Source: Candidatus Saccharimonadota bacterium (lineage in GTDB: Bacteria > Patescibacteriota > Saccharimonadia > Saccharimonadales > Saccharimonadaceae). Taken from it: a stretch of DNA of 64,000 nt. Both the position numbers and the translations under genes were made by a program. Location: positions 1 to 64,000 of the forward strand of contig JAFRBI010000011.1 of NCBI GenBank assembly GCA_017404935.1, written 5' to 3'. Of the stretch, positions 49,816-58,625 are shown in pieces; the stretch's first letter is position 1; each line of letters begins with the position of its first letter. Under the pieces are notes generated by a model, which saw only the letters and a program-made list of their open reading frames with translations, was not told where the DNA came from and searched no databases.

Positions 49816-50557
49816 TGTAGGTCAAAGGGTGGCAATTGCTATTATCGCGTTCTTTATGCTTGGTTCGATAATCGCCTCTTATGCGGCGATTATCGTGGGG
49901 CAAAATTCCAATTCTAGCTCAGAGACACAGACTTTGAGCGAAGAAAGAATGAGCTATTACACTGATAATTACGCTTCTAAATTGGCTCAGTTCAAAGAGA
50001 CTACGGATGCCGATTTTGCGACGTTTGCAGCGTATTTACCAGAGGTAAAAGCCTTTAATGAAACTGCTCTTAACGAGAGTACAACGGTGGAGATAAGAGA
50101 CCTTTTGGTAGGTAATGGTCGCACTATTGGCGCAGAAGATGATGATTATCTCGCCTACTATGTGGGTTGGTGTGCTGATGAAAGTGTGTTTGAATCTTCG
50201 TTAAATACCGATAATGTCTCTAACGCTACTGGTTTTGCTACGATGTTAGACCCGTCTCTTATCAAGGAGATGTATGGTTCTAAGTTGATCGAAGGTTGGT
50301 ATATGGGTATGAACGGCGCCAAAATTGGTGGTGTCAGGGAAGTAGCTATTCCAAGCTCGCTAGCTTACAAGGACCAAAAAGAGCTTTGTGGTGGTTATAA
50401 CAAGCCAATTAAATACTTGATTATGACCAAAGAAAACGAAGGCACTCTAAAGACTGCCCTAGAAGAGCTCAACACCGCCTCTATTATGCTTCAATATGCT
50501 CAATATGGTATAGATTACGAAAAAGAAGCTGCTGCCCAGCAAATAACAGGGGACTAA
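49790..50557 (+). CDS. membrane-anchored FKBP-type peptidyl-prolyl isomerase-like protein
   Basis: 255 aa. The N-terminal anchor is VAIAIIAFFMLGSIIASYAAIIV. A long Ser/Thr/Asp-containing segment leads to a C-terminal region with the FKBP-like run YMGMNGAKIGGVREVAIPSS and LAYKDQ. Two cysteines could form a disulfide. Likely an extracytoplasmic folding factor. It occupies the place normally held by secY and overlaps rplO. Confidence 0.7.
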   Translation: MQEKELKTSVGQRVAIAIIAFFMLGSIIASYAAIIVGQNSNSSSETQTLSEERMSYYTDNYASKLAQFKETTDADFATFAAYLPEVKAFNETALNESTTVEIRDLLVGNGRTIGAEDDDYLAYYVGWCADESVFESSLNTDNVSNATGFATMLDPSLIKEMYGSKLIEGWYMGMNGAKIGGVREVAIPSSLAYKDQKELCGGYNKPIKYLIMTKENEGTLKTALEELNTASIMLQYAQYGIDYEKEAAAQQITGD

Positions 50558-50569
50558 GCACTAGAAGTA

Positions 50570-50685
50570 TTGACTTTTTTGGCTTTTTGTGATATAATGG
50601 TAGATGTAGGCTGTGAACTGGGTGTGGAGTAGCAGTTTAAGCATTCTAGTTCATATGTATGAATAATTTTAAGGGGGTAGTATGT
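50570..50685 (+). promoter_or_regulatory. promoter and leader of a small membrane protein gene
   Basis: TTGACT (50570-50575), 17 bp, TATAAT (50593-50598). The ~80-nt leader contains TGAACT/AGTTCA. AAGGGGGTAG precedes ATG 50686. Confidence 0.6.
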
Positions 50686-51096
50686 ATGAACAGTTTTTAC
50701 CATTCTTTCTCTATCGGATTTAACTATTGGTTTATTTTGTGGCCGTTTCAGATTATTCTGATGGTTGGCTTTGGCTTTTCTAACGCCAAGCTAAACAAAA
50801 AAACCAATAAGATCATGCGCCGAGACAAAGAGGGGAAAATCGCAAATCTTTTTGCGATTTTGATGAGTATCATTCTGATGATAGCGGTGATTATGGAAAG
50901 TACCGCGGGGATTATTCAGACGATAGACAACCATCTTGGTCCGAACGACGACCCGATGTGGTCGCTCGTTTTGTTTGTCTTTGGCATGCTGGCGTTTGCA
51001 GTTCTGTCTTATTATATTTTCTTTGGGGCAGAGGTATTTGGCAAACAAGTAAAGATTGCTATTTTGAGAAAATGGCGTCGCAGCCGAATGAGATGA
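50686..51096 (+). CDS. membrane protein of unknown function (DUF-like, three hydrophobic segments)
   Basis: 136 aa from ATG 50686 (ribosome site AAGGGGGTAG); ATG 50659 would add nine residues. Hydrophobic stretches lie in FNYWFILWPFQIILMVGFGF, NLFAILMSIILMIAVIM and LVLFVFGMLAFAVLSYYIFF. Cytoplasmic sides are basic (KLNKKTNKIMRRDKEGK and RKWRRSRMR). I do not recognise the family. Confidence 0.6.
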   Translation: MNSFYHSFSIGFNYWFILWPFQIILMVGFGFSNAKLNKKTNKIMRRDKEGKIANLFAILMSIILMIAVIMESTAGIIQTIDNHLGPNDDPMWSLVLFVFGMLAFAVLSYYIFFGAEVFGKQVKIAILRKWRRSRMR

Positions 51097-51098
51097 AT

Positions 51099-51131
51099 GA
51101 CTCCCCAGGCTTTAAGTCTGGGGATTTTTTT
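51099..51131 (+). terminator. intrinsic terminator
   Basis: TCCCCAG pairs with CTGGGGA around GCTTTAAGT, followed by seven Ts. Confidence 0.85.
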
Positions 51132-51178
51132 ATGATTTTTCTATTGTTTTTTTATTTTGCTTGTGCTATGATAGGGGT

Positions 51179-52774
51179 ATGAAGGTCAAACATATCATTA
51201 CAACTTGTGGATTTCTTTTAAGTGGTGCGGTTTTTGTGTCTGGTTTTTCTGCCAATGCCAATGCGACGGTGACGATGGAAGGACACTCGGATGTGCAATT
51301 TACCTTTGGGAATACTTTGACGCTGGCGCTTACAGATACGTCCACGGCTTGTCCTTCGCCATATTATAACCCGACTTTTTGTATTGAAAATTTAGTGCCA
51401 AATACTTCGGCGCTCAGTAATACGATTACGGCTACAGTGGCTACCAACAACGCTACCGGCTATACGCTTTCGGCGACGGTGGGCGGCACTGCACTAGATG
51501 GTACGACTACTTATTCTACTACAGATTTGGAGTCCACTTCGGTTTCTGGGGCAAAGTTTACAATGATTGACGACACTTCTTCTACTAGCCTTGTGGCAGG
51601 GGAGTGGGGCTTTACTTTAAATGGCTCGGCGGCGACACCAGCCTATATGACTTTAAGTACTTCAAATAGCAAGGTAATTAATGCTACGATTGACATGGCG
51701 GGGACGGCGGCCACGGGCTATGGTGGCACGTCTAATACTGCGATGCAAATTGGGGCGTATGCAGATAATTTGCAGGCGCCAGGGGCCTATAAAAATGTGA
51801 TTAATTTTGCTGCGCTAGCTAATGTGCTGACACGCACGGTGACGGTGGCTGGCTATGATGCGAACACTACGGCTTATAGCATTACTTCGGTAGATGGCAT
51901 TGCGATTACACCGGTAACGACTGGTTCTTGGGCTGATGGGCAAGTGCTAGGCATTACTGCGACTTGTGCTTCGGGTAATAACTTCCTTGGCTGGGCAAGC
52001 TCCAATGATTTTGGCAAAGTTGCTGATATGAATACGGCTACCACTACCTATACAGTAGGTGGTGGGAATATCACCCTCACAGCGTACTGTGGGGGGGTCT
52101 AGCACTACCTTAAATATGCAAGACGTCACGCGGCGGCGACTTGTCCAATGACACCAACGGTGGCGACTGACGTGCGGGATGGTGAGTAGTACACGATTGT
52201 CAAATTTGATGATGGCAACTGCTGGATGACGCAGAACCTCCGCTACCAAGGCGACACTGTGGGTAGCACTTCTACCACCACCTCCTGGGTTATGAAATCC
52301 GCTACATCCAATATTAGCGAAGACACTACTATGACCATGACAGACTTAACTGCTGGTAATAGCTACGATGTGGCTGAATACCATGTAGCTACCTCAGACC
52401 AAGTCCCATCCGGAGCTAGCTATACTGCAGAAGACATGGGCGTTTGGTATAACTATGCCGCTGCTTCTGCTATGACTATCACTGGTTCAAGCAACGAAAA
52501 CCCACAAACCTACGACATCTGTCCTAAAGGCTGGAGACTACCAACCAATTCAGAACAGTCTGGCATCACCAGTTACTCCAGTGCTTATTCCCCTGTTGCC
52601 GGTGGCACCTACTACAGTGGTACGCTCGGCGGTAGTACCGGGAACGGATACTGGTGGTCGTCTACTTCAGGCGGCATGGCGGCTCGCTACTACCTGTACT
52701 GGAATGGCTCTAGTTTGATTACCGGCAACGCCGGTCTCTTCAGCGGGTTCTACGTGCGCTGTATCCTAAACTAA
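51179..52774 (+). pseudogene. broken FISUMP/C-type-lectin surface protein gene, DGR-target homologue
   Basis: From leaderless ATG 51179 (TATGAT 6 nt upstream) a signal peptide (ending SANANA) and beta-rich domains are read to a TAG at 52100. Downstream, the same frame resumes homology to the DGR target: VATDVRDGE-stop-YTIVKFDDGNCWM, then CPKGWRLPT and GYWWSSTSGG to a stop at 52774. The damage is a GGGGGGG tract at about 52091-52097, where loss of one G reads on for about 20 codons, a second frame change near 52130-52145, and a TAG at 52192. The C-terminal third (from 52226) is still open. Decay is the simplest reading; slippage at the G-run or sequencing error are alternatives. Confidence 0.75.
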
Positions 52775-52795
52775 CCACCTCCATCTCGCTTAACT

Positions 52796-52824
52796 TTTAC
52801 TTCTGATATCTAGTATGTTATGAT
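52796..52824 (+). promoter_or_regulatory. promoter of peptide module copy 2
   Basis: TTTACT (52796-52801), 17 bp, TATGAT (52819-52824). The predicted start near 52831 coincides with the left end of the 11-bp inverted repeat. Confidence 0.6.
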
Positions 52825-52876
52825 TTCTGTATGGGGTTGACACTTTAAAAACTTGCGGGGAGAAAGGAGGTAGTTT

Positions 52877-52948
52877 ATGGGTTTAGAGATAAATCTTTTA
52901 TTTGGGCTATTCCAGATAAAAATTATTTGCTCTAACAAGAGCAAATAA
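52877..52948 (+). CDS. 23-aa hydrophobic peptide, candidate type I toxin (copy 2)
   Basis: MGLEINLLFGLFQIKII followed by CSNKSK. GGAGG lies 6 nt before the ATG. The residues shared with copy 1 are kept despite four silent changes (GAA/GAG, TTG/TTA, GGA/GGG, TTA/CTA). This indicates that the peptide itself is selected. Confidence 0.65.
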   Translation: MGLEINLLFGLFQIKIICSNKSK

Positions 52949-52959
52949 TCACAAACTAT
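52917..52959 (-). ncRNA. antisense RNA opposing the 23-aa peptide gene (copy 2)
   Basis: TTGACT (52989-52994), 17 bp, TAGAAT (52966-52971) on the minus strand. The start is near 52959. The terminator hairpin TTATTTGCTCT/AGAGCAAATAA (52923-52948) plus TTTTT ends it. Relative to copy 1 one stem pair changed from C:G to T:A on both sides. Confidence 0.6.
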
Positions 52960-52992
52960 AATTCTATTCTACCGTACACTAATTAATAAGTC

Positions 52993-53017
52993 AACCCCAT
53001 TTAGGGGTTATTTTTTT
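52993..53017. terminator. terminator shared by the peptide mRNA and exonuclease I
   Basis: AACCCC-ATTTA-GGGGTT followed by ATTTTTTT on the plus strand. AACCCC is also the right inverted repeat of the module, so pairing with the mRNA 5' end and terminator formation compete. Confidence 0.65.
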
Positions 53018-54341
53018 AGGCTAAGCTTTCGAGATAGAGACGGAGTTCTTCTTTTACAAAATCATCTTGGACAGAGTCTAGTTCGGCGAGAAATCTTGGT
53101 AAGAGTCGCTCCAATCTAGCATGGCGGTAAGATTCCCACTTTTCCGCCTCGGATTCAGAGAGGCTTTCGGGGAAATTGCGACCTTTGTAATGCAATAATA
53201 ATTCTGGAAGCCTCACGTCATCAAATTCTGGGTGAAAGTCGGCAAGCTTGTTTTTGTCGGCATTTCTGACTGCTTCCACCTTAACTCTGTCGCGGTCATT
53301 TAAAAACCCGTCATAAATCGCCTGCTCTGGCTCAGGGGATTCAGGCCACTTTGGCGCCTCCTCATTTTCCGACCGCCTCTGTTCTATGAAATCTGGGTGA
53401 TTTGACAAAATCTGTAAATTATTTTTTATTATATCTGGGGTGAGACCGATTTTTTCCCAGCCATCATTTTTCTCTAGCACCGAAAGTGGCGCTACCGCTG
53501 GACATTTATTGTAGCAAAGTTCTTTAACGACAGGGTAAAAACTTTCGTTATTTAAAATATCTTCTGGGTTATAACGAAGATCATATACAAGAACATTTCC
53601 ATTGCGACTTGGCGCGATCGGAAAAGCCACGGTAGTTTTGTTGAATTCATTACTGTATCTACCAGAGGCGTAAACAAAGGGCACGGGGTTTTCTAGATTT
53701 ACATATTTTGCTACATCTTTCTTGCTGCGAGTTTCAAACAAAAATTTAAATAAATCCGGCTGTTTGTTTTTAATCATTTTGGCTACGGCAATTGTGGCGT
53801 AAACATCAGAAAGGGCGTCGTGCGCGTGTTCGTGCGAAAGGCCATTTTCGGCGGTCAAAAGCTCGAGACGGTTAGAAGGTTTGCCATCTTTTTCTGGCCA
53901 ATTGATGCCCTCAGGGCGAAGCGCGCGCGTCATTCTCACGACATCTAAAATGTCCCAGCGTGAACGACCGTCTTTCCATTCCCATTCGTAAGGGTCGTAA
54001 AAATTGCGCCACAAAATTGCGCGCATAAACTCATCATCAAATCGCACCGTATTAAACCCGAGTGCACAAGTTTTTGGCGTAAAAATTTCTTCGGTGATAT
54101 ACTTACAAAATTCGGCTTCTGAAATGCCATCTCTCAAAGTTTGTTGCGGGGTAATACCCGTAACATTGATAGCCTGAGGCGAAGGCAAAGCATCGTCGGT
54201 TATTTTTACCAAAATATTTATCGGCTCACCGATAGGCTCTAAATCTAGCGTGGTTCTTTGCCCGGCGAACTGCATAATGCGATCTTCTCGGGCTTTTAAC
54301 CCAGAAGTTTCTAAATCGTAAAAGAAAAAACTCTCATTCAT
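53016..54341 (-). CDS. sbcB: exodeoxyribonuclease I
   Basis: 441 aa. A DnaQ-like 3'-5' exonuclease: Exo I FFFYDLETSGL (D and E), Exo II GFNTVRFDDEFMR, Exo III HDALSDVYATIAVAK. ExoI SH3-like and helical regions follow, with a C-terminus slightly shorter than in E. coli (475 aa). It degrades single-stranded DNA in recombination and mismatch repair. The start is 6 nt after a minus-strand TATAAT (54348-54353); leaderless. Confidence 0.92.
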   Translation of the reverse strand: MNESFFFYDLETSGLKAREDRIMQFAGQRTTLDLEPIGEPINILVKITDDALPSPQAINVTGITPQQTLRDGISEAEFCKYITEEIFTPKTCALGFNTVRFDDEFMRAILWRNFYDPYEWEWKDGRSRWDILDVVRMTRALRPEGINWPEKDGKPSNRLELLTAENGLSHEHAHDALSDVYATIAVAKMIKNKQPDLFKFLFETRSKKDVAKYVNLENPVPFVYASGRYSNEFNKTTVAFPIAPSRNGNVLVYDLRYNPEDILNNESFYPVVKELCYNKCPAVAPLSVLEKNDGWEKIGLTPDIIKNNLQILSNHPDFIEQRRSENEEAPKWPESPEPEQAIYDGFLNDRDRVKVEAVRNADKNKLADFHPEFDDVRLPELLLHYKGRNFPESLSESEAEKWESYRHARLERLLPRFLAELDSVQDDFVKEELRLYLESLA

Positions 54342-54386
54342 ACCATTATTATATCATTTTAAACCTCTTATGTTATAATATATGGT

Positions 54387-55304
54387 ATGGACAATAATAA
54401 GGTAATGATTGTCGGGACTGGTAATGTGGGCGCTTCGATTGCTTTTGTCGCACTTAATCAGCGGACGGCGATAAACGAAATAATTTTAACAGATATCGTG
54501 GCAGAGGATGCCGAAGGCGAAGCGATGGATCTTCGCGATGCACTCGCTGTTTCCCCTAGCTACGTTAAGATTTCTAATGGCGCCTATAAAGACGCCAAAG
54601 ATTGTGATGTGGTGGTAATCACTGCGGGTATACCACAAAAACCAGGTGAATCTAGAATGGAGCTACTTGACAAAAACGTCAAAATATTGAAAGATATGAT
54701 AACGCAAATTATGGCGAGTGGTTTTGATGGAATTTTTCTTGTTGTATCAAACCCGATGGACGTTCTCACATATTTTACTTTGAAGTTTTCTGGGTTTCCA
54801 GCCGAGCGCGTAATTGGTTCGGGCACAGTGTTAGATTCGGCTAGACTCAAAGAGCGCACGGCAAATTACCTTAATGTTAATCCAAAATCAGTTCACGCCT
54901 ACCAAGTGGGTGAGCACGGCGACAGCGAACTCACGCTTTGGTCGCTAGCTGATGCTGGTGGGCAAAAAATTACTGAGCTTTTAGACGAAGAATCTAGAAA
55001 TAATATTTCAGATTTTGTAAAAAACGAAGCCTACGAAATCATCAACCGTAAAGGCGCCACTTATTATGGTATCGCCACTTGTGTAATTAGAATCTTGAAT
55101 TCGATTTTAAATGACGAACTGAGAATTTTGCCGGTTTCGTCGTATGATTCGTTCTCGGGAACTTGTTTTGGTTGGCCGAGCGTAGTAGGGCGAAAGGGTA
55201 TCATTAGAAGATTAGACCTTCAGATTTCTGAAAAAGAGGGAATGGAACTGCAAAAATCTATCAACGCTCTTACTAAAGCTATAAAAAGTTGCAAAAATAT
55301 ATAA
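54387..55304 (+). CDS. ldh: L-lactate dehydrogenase
   Basis: 305 aa. The NAD-binding GTGNVGASIAF, the substrate loop AGIPQKPGESRMELLDKN with Gln at the position selecting pyruvate, and the catalytic histidine in VGEHGDSE. It regenerates NAD+ in fermentation. It is leaderless (TATAAT 54374-54379, 7 nt before the ATG) and divergent from sbcB. Confidence 0.93.
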   Translation: MDNNKVMIVGTGNVGASIAFVALNQRTAINEIILTDIVAEDAEGEAMDLRDALAVSPSYVKISNGAYKDAKDCDVVVITAGIPQKPGESRMELLDKNVKILKDMITQIMASGFDGIFLVVSNPMDVLTYFTLKFSGFPAERVIGSGTVLDSARLKERTANYLNVNPKSVHAYQVGEHGDSELTLWSLADAGGQKITELLDEESRNNISDFVKNEAYEIINRKGATYYGIATCVIRILNSILNDELRILPVSSYDSFSGTCFGWPSVVGRKGIIRRLDLQISEKEGMELQKSINALTKAIKSCKNI

Positions 55305-55361
55305 AAAAGATTATAATAAGCATAAGTTTTAAGTAGAAACTAATAAATCAAAGGAAAAAAT

Positions 55362-56015
55362 ATGGATCCATTAAATAATAACCCAACACCAAACGAGGTG
55401 CCAGCAACGCCAGCTGCTCCAGCTGCCCCTGTTGCCCCTGCAGCACCAGCAGTAAATCCAGATATTGCCAACGCTGCACTTAACCCACCGGTAAACCCGG
55501 TAGTAGCGCCAACTGCACCGGCTGCTCCAGAAGCCCCAGAAGCTCCTGCCGCACCAATTGTTCCAACTCCAGCTGCTGCTCCAGCTCCAGCTCCAGTAGC
55601 TCCAGGCGCTCCAGCTCAAATGTCTATGAACCAAATGTTCCAACCACAACCCGGGAATCAAGCTGGTGTTTTGGATGAAACTACGGCTATTTCTGTACCA
55701 GAAGGTCCAAAGCCAGTAGATCCAGTAGAAGAAGAATTAAAAGCTCCTCTTAAGGCCGCTGCTCCTGCCCCTGGCTCGATTGGTAGTGCCGTTTCTGGCC
55801 CACAAGATCCAAACGCTCCAGCTCCAGTTGCTCCAGCTGACAATACAATGACCGCAAACGCTGCGCCAGCCGTCCAGAAAAATTCTTTGATGAATAAGTT
55901 GATGGCCAAAACCAAAATGAGCAAAAATACTTTGATTTTACTAGCCTCAGTGGCTGGTTTGATTGTAGTTCTACTTATTGGCGTTCTTGTAATGGTCGCA
56001 ACCGGTGTCCTCTAA
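55362..56015 (+). CDS. Pro/Ala-rich protein with C-terminal membrane anchor
   Basis: 217 aa. Residues 1-175 are low-complexity Pro/Ala/Val with a few acidic patches (DPVEEELKAPL). A basic segment (KNSLMNKLMAKTKMSKN) precedes the single membrane helix LILLASVAGLIVVLLIGVLV. It is probably tail-anchored with the disordered part in the cytoplasm, or a stalk if inserted the other way. AAAGGA precedes the ATG. No family recognised. Confidence 0.65.
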   Translation: MDPLNNNPTPNEVPATPAAPAAPVAPAAPAVNPDIANAALNPPVNPVVAPTAPAAPEAPEAPAAPIVPTPAAAPAPAPVAPGAPAQMSMNQMFQPQPGNQAGVLDETTAISVPEGPKPVDPVEEELKAPLKAAAPAPGSIGSAVSGPQDPNAPAPVAPADNTMTANAAPAVQKNSLMNKLMAKTKMSKNTLILLASVAGLIVVLLIGVLVMVATGVL

Positions 56016-56057
56016 AACTAGATTGAAAATTTTGTAGAATTATTGTAGAATATAAAT

Positions 56058-57473
56058 ATGGGAAAAGTTTATATTACTACTGCTATTCCGTATGTTAATG
56101 GTGTGCCACACGTAGGCCACGCGGTGGACTATCTTTTGGCGGACGTTTGTGCGAGATACCAAAAACAACTTGGTAACGAAGTGAGATTTCAGGCTGGCAC
56201 GGATGAGCACGGTAGTAAAATTTGGCAAAAAGCTAAAGAACAAAATATTCCTGTAGAAGAATATGTAGCAGCGAATTCCAAAAAGTTCCAAGATTTTATT
56301 TCTAAGCTTGGCGTAGAATATACCGATTTTGTGAGAACTACTGATAGTGACCATCAAGAACGTGTACAAAAAATTTGGGAAAAAATTAAAGATCATATTT
56401 ATCTTGCAAAATACGAAGGTTGGTATTGTAGCGGCTGCGAAAGATTTATCACTGACAAAGAATATGAAGAAAATAATGGCGTTTGCCCAGACCATCAAAA
56501 ACCATACGAAAAACTAGAAGAAGAAAATTATTATCTCAAGATTTCTGATTTTAAAGACCAAATAAGAGATGCGATAGAATCTCATAAAATGTTGATTTTG
56601 CCAGAGTTTAGGGAAAAAGAAATTTTGAAGCTTCTAGAGGAATCGCCAGATGTTTCAATTTCTCGCCCACGCTCGCAGCTTACTTGGGGTATTCCGGTTC
56701 CTGGTGATGACAACCAGGTGATGTATGTGTGGATGGATGCGCTTTCTAACTATATTACGGTTCTCAGCTATCCGGATGAAGATATCTCTAATTGGTGGCC
56801 AGCTTATGCACAATTTGTAGGTAAAGATATTTTAAGATTTCACGCTTTAATTTGGCCGGCAATTCTATTAGCTTTGGGGCTTGAGCTTCCAAAAACACTT
56901 TCTTCGCATGGAATGATTTTAGCTAACGGGCAAAAGATGTCTAAGTCTATTGGCAACGTAATAGACCCACTGGAAGTTCTAGAAAAACACGGAACCGAAG
57001 CCTTTAGATATTATTTCTTGCGCCACGTTGATACATTTGCTGATTCTGATTTTACCTGGGAAAAGTTTGAAGATGCTTATAATAACGAGCTTGCTAATGA
57101 CCTTGGAAATCTCGTGCAAAGACTGTCTACTATGTGCAAGAAAAACAATTTTTCGTTAAATCACGTGCCAGAAATTAAATTAGAAAAAGAGTATTGTGAT
57201 TTGATGAACGAATTTAGATTTAAAGATGCATTTGATTTTGCCTGGGAAAAGGTACAAGCGATCAATAAAAAAATTGATGATGAAAAACCTTGGGCTTTAG
57301 CCAAAGAAGGAAATGTAGAAAAATTAAATCAAGTATTGTCTGGTTTAGTTGTGAACCTTCTAGAAGTAAACGAACTTTTGAAACCGTTTTTGCCAGAAAC
57401 TTCCGCAAAAATTGCAGAAATTTTTACAAACGAAATTATGCCGCCAGCAGAACCACTATTTCCAAAAAAATAA
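56058..57473 (+). CDS. metG: methionyl-tRNA synthetase
   Basis: 471 aa class Ia synthetase. HIGH is in PYVNGVPHVGHAVDYLLADV, the zinc knuckle in GWYCSGCERF to VCPDH, and KMSKS in GQKMSKSIGNVIDP. The anticodon-binding helical domain completes it; the C-terminal dimerisation domain is absent. The promoter TTGAAA-17-TAGAAT ends 6 nt before the ATG, so the mRNA is leaderless. Confidence 0.96.
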   Translation: MGKVYITTAIPYVNGVPHVGHAVDYLLADVCARYQKQLGNEVRFQAGTDEHGSKIWQKAKEQNIPVEEYVAANSKKFQDFISKLGVEYTDFVRTTDSDHQERVQKIWEKIKDHIYLAKYEGWYCSGCERFITDKEYEENNGVCPDHQKPYEKLEEENYYLKISDFKDQIRDAIESHKMLILPEFREKEILKLLEESPDVSISRPRSQLTWGIPVPGDDNQVMYVWMDALSNYITVLSYPDEDISNWWPAYAQFVGKDILRFHALIWPAILLALGLELPKTLSSHGMILANGQKMSKSIGNVIDPLEVLEKHGTEAFRYYFLRHVDTFADSDFTWEKFEDAYNNELANDLGNLVQRLSTMCKKNNFSLNHVPEIKLEKEYCDLMNEFRFKDAFDFAWEKVQAINKKIDDEKPWALAKEGNVEKLNQVLSGLVVNLLEVNELLKPFLPETSAKIAEIFTNEIMPPAEPLFPKK

Positions 57474-57475
57474 TT

Positions 57476-57647
57476 AGTTAGGAATGGCATTCTCAAAACT
57501 TGGACTTGTTTGTTTGTAAAACTTACAACATAAAGACAAGAAAAAATGCTCTTATAATCGGAGCATTTTTTCATTGTTAGGTTGTAAGTTTTACACAAAC
57601 AAATCTGGTCTAAATCTCATTATGTTTTGAGAATGCCATTCCTAACT
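57476..57647. repeat. hairpin element copy Y: 124-bp core between perfect 24-bp inverted arms
   Basis: The arms 57476-57499 and 57624-57647 are exact reverse complements (TTAGGAATGGCATTCTCAAA on the left). The core 57500-57623 matches copy X base for base in length. Nine differences occur, most of them paired. The element fills the whole gap between the convergent metG and aquaporin stop codons. Confidence 0.85.
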
Positions 57648-58538
57648 TTAATCTTCTGCAGACAATTTGCCGGCGAAGTCGGAAATATAGAAGCCGATGA
57701 CGCCACCAAGAGCAGGAAGAAGCACATAGATGGAAAGAGCTTGGCAAATGCCGCCAAGAATTTCACCAAAGTTTGCACCTGCGGTTGGGAAGATCTGGAA
57801 CATTAATGCGGTTGCTGGGTTTACGATAAAGTTCGCATTGAGGCCTAGGAAGGCTGCGGAAATTACGTAAGATACAACCATTACAAATGCGAATGCACCT
57901 GCTACAACTGCAGCAAAGGTAAATATGCTCTTTTTGTATTTGAGAGCGCGAGCATATAGAAATGCTACTACGATAGCAGAAAGCATTTCGATCATTGCAA
58001 TTACAAAGAATTTACCTTCAGCAACTTCTGCCATTGCAGGAACTGCATAGGCGGTGTCGCCACCAGCGAGCTGGAATGAGTTGAAAATGAGCCAGCCGAG
58101 CCAGGCACCGACAATCTCTGCCAAGATGTACATAACGCCACGAATGACGGACATACGGCGAGTTGCCATCATACCCACGGTAATAATTGGGTTAAGGCAG
58201 GCGCCAGAAAATGCATATACACCTACGAAAATTGCGATAACTGCAAATGAATATGTAGCGATGCTGGAAAGCCCCATGAGAGACAAAGCAAAGAGAAGCA
58301 ATGTGATAAGCATTGTCCCGATAACTTCGCCGAGTAAGGCTCCGTAAAATTTGTGATTTTTGAAGATAGTGAGAACGCTCTCTTTTTCTTCATATTTTTT
58401 GGAGAAGAAACCGGCTAGACAGGATTTTGATGTAGTCTTGCTTGCGATAACTTCTGCGTGCTCCACCTTTTTGGTTTTTGGTTTGGTCGTTTTGACAGTC
58501 TTAGACTTTGCAGACGACTTAGGCTTTTTGGTTGCCAT
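57648..58538 (-). CDS. MIP-family aquaporin/glycerol channel
   Basis: 296 aa. About 70 lysine-rich N-terminal residues precede six membrane helices. The two pore motifs are CLNPIITVG (NPI in place of NPA) and VNPATALM (NPA). It conducts water or small polyols; selectivity cannot be read without the ar/R residues being aligned. AAGGAGG precedes the ATG. It is convergent with metG across the hairpin element. Confidence 0.9.
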   Translation of the reverse strand: MATKKPKSSAKSKTVKTTKPKTKKVEHAEVIASKTTSKSCLAGFFSKKYEEKESVLTIFKNHKFYGALLGEVIGTMLITLLLFALSLMGLSSIATYSFAVIAIFVGVYAFSGACLNPIITVGMMATRRMSVIRGVMYILAEIVGAWLGWLIFNSFQLAGGDTAYAVPAMAEVAEGKFFVIAMIEMLSAIVVAFLYARALKYKKSIFTFAAVVAGAFAFVMVVSYVISAAFLGLNANFIVNPATALMFQIFPTAGANFGEILGGICQALSIYVLLPALGGVIGFYISDFAGKLSAED

Positions 58539-58625
58539 ATTCCTCCTTTAAATGATATTTAACTTTATTATATCACAAAAACTATGCTATAATTAAAAAA
58601 TACAAAACTTATTTAGGAAAATATT

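Larger units (their letters stand above)
52831..53000 (+). repeat. peptide module copy 2, bounded by perfect 11-bp inverted repeats
   Basis: ATGGGGTTGAC (52831-52841) and GTCAACCCCAT (52990-53000) are exact reverse complements. The interior matches copy 1 (19700-19867) in order and sequence. The module sits between a decayed surface gene and the end of exonuclease I. Confidence 0.8.

Noticed and set aside
51179-52774. Readthrough or recoding of UAG in the interrupted surface gene
   Set aside because: Other genes here avoid in-frame UAG and use it as a stop (for example dus and the DGR target). The locus also needs frame changes, so decay or sequence error is simpler.
52838-52866. Forward promoter from TTGACA at the left repeat of the peptide module
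   Set aside because: The hexamer 17 bp further is GAGAAA, a poor -10, and transcription from there would remove the ribosome site. The upstream TTTACT-17-TATGAT fits better.
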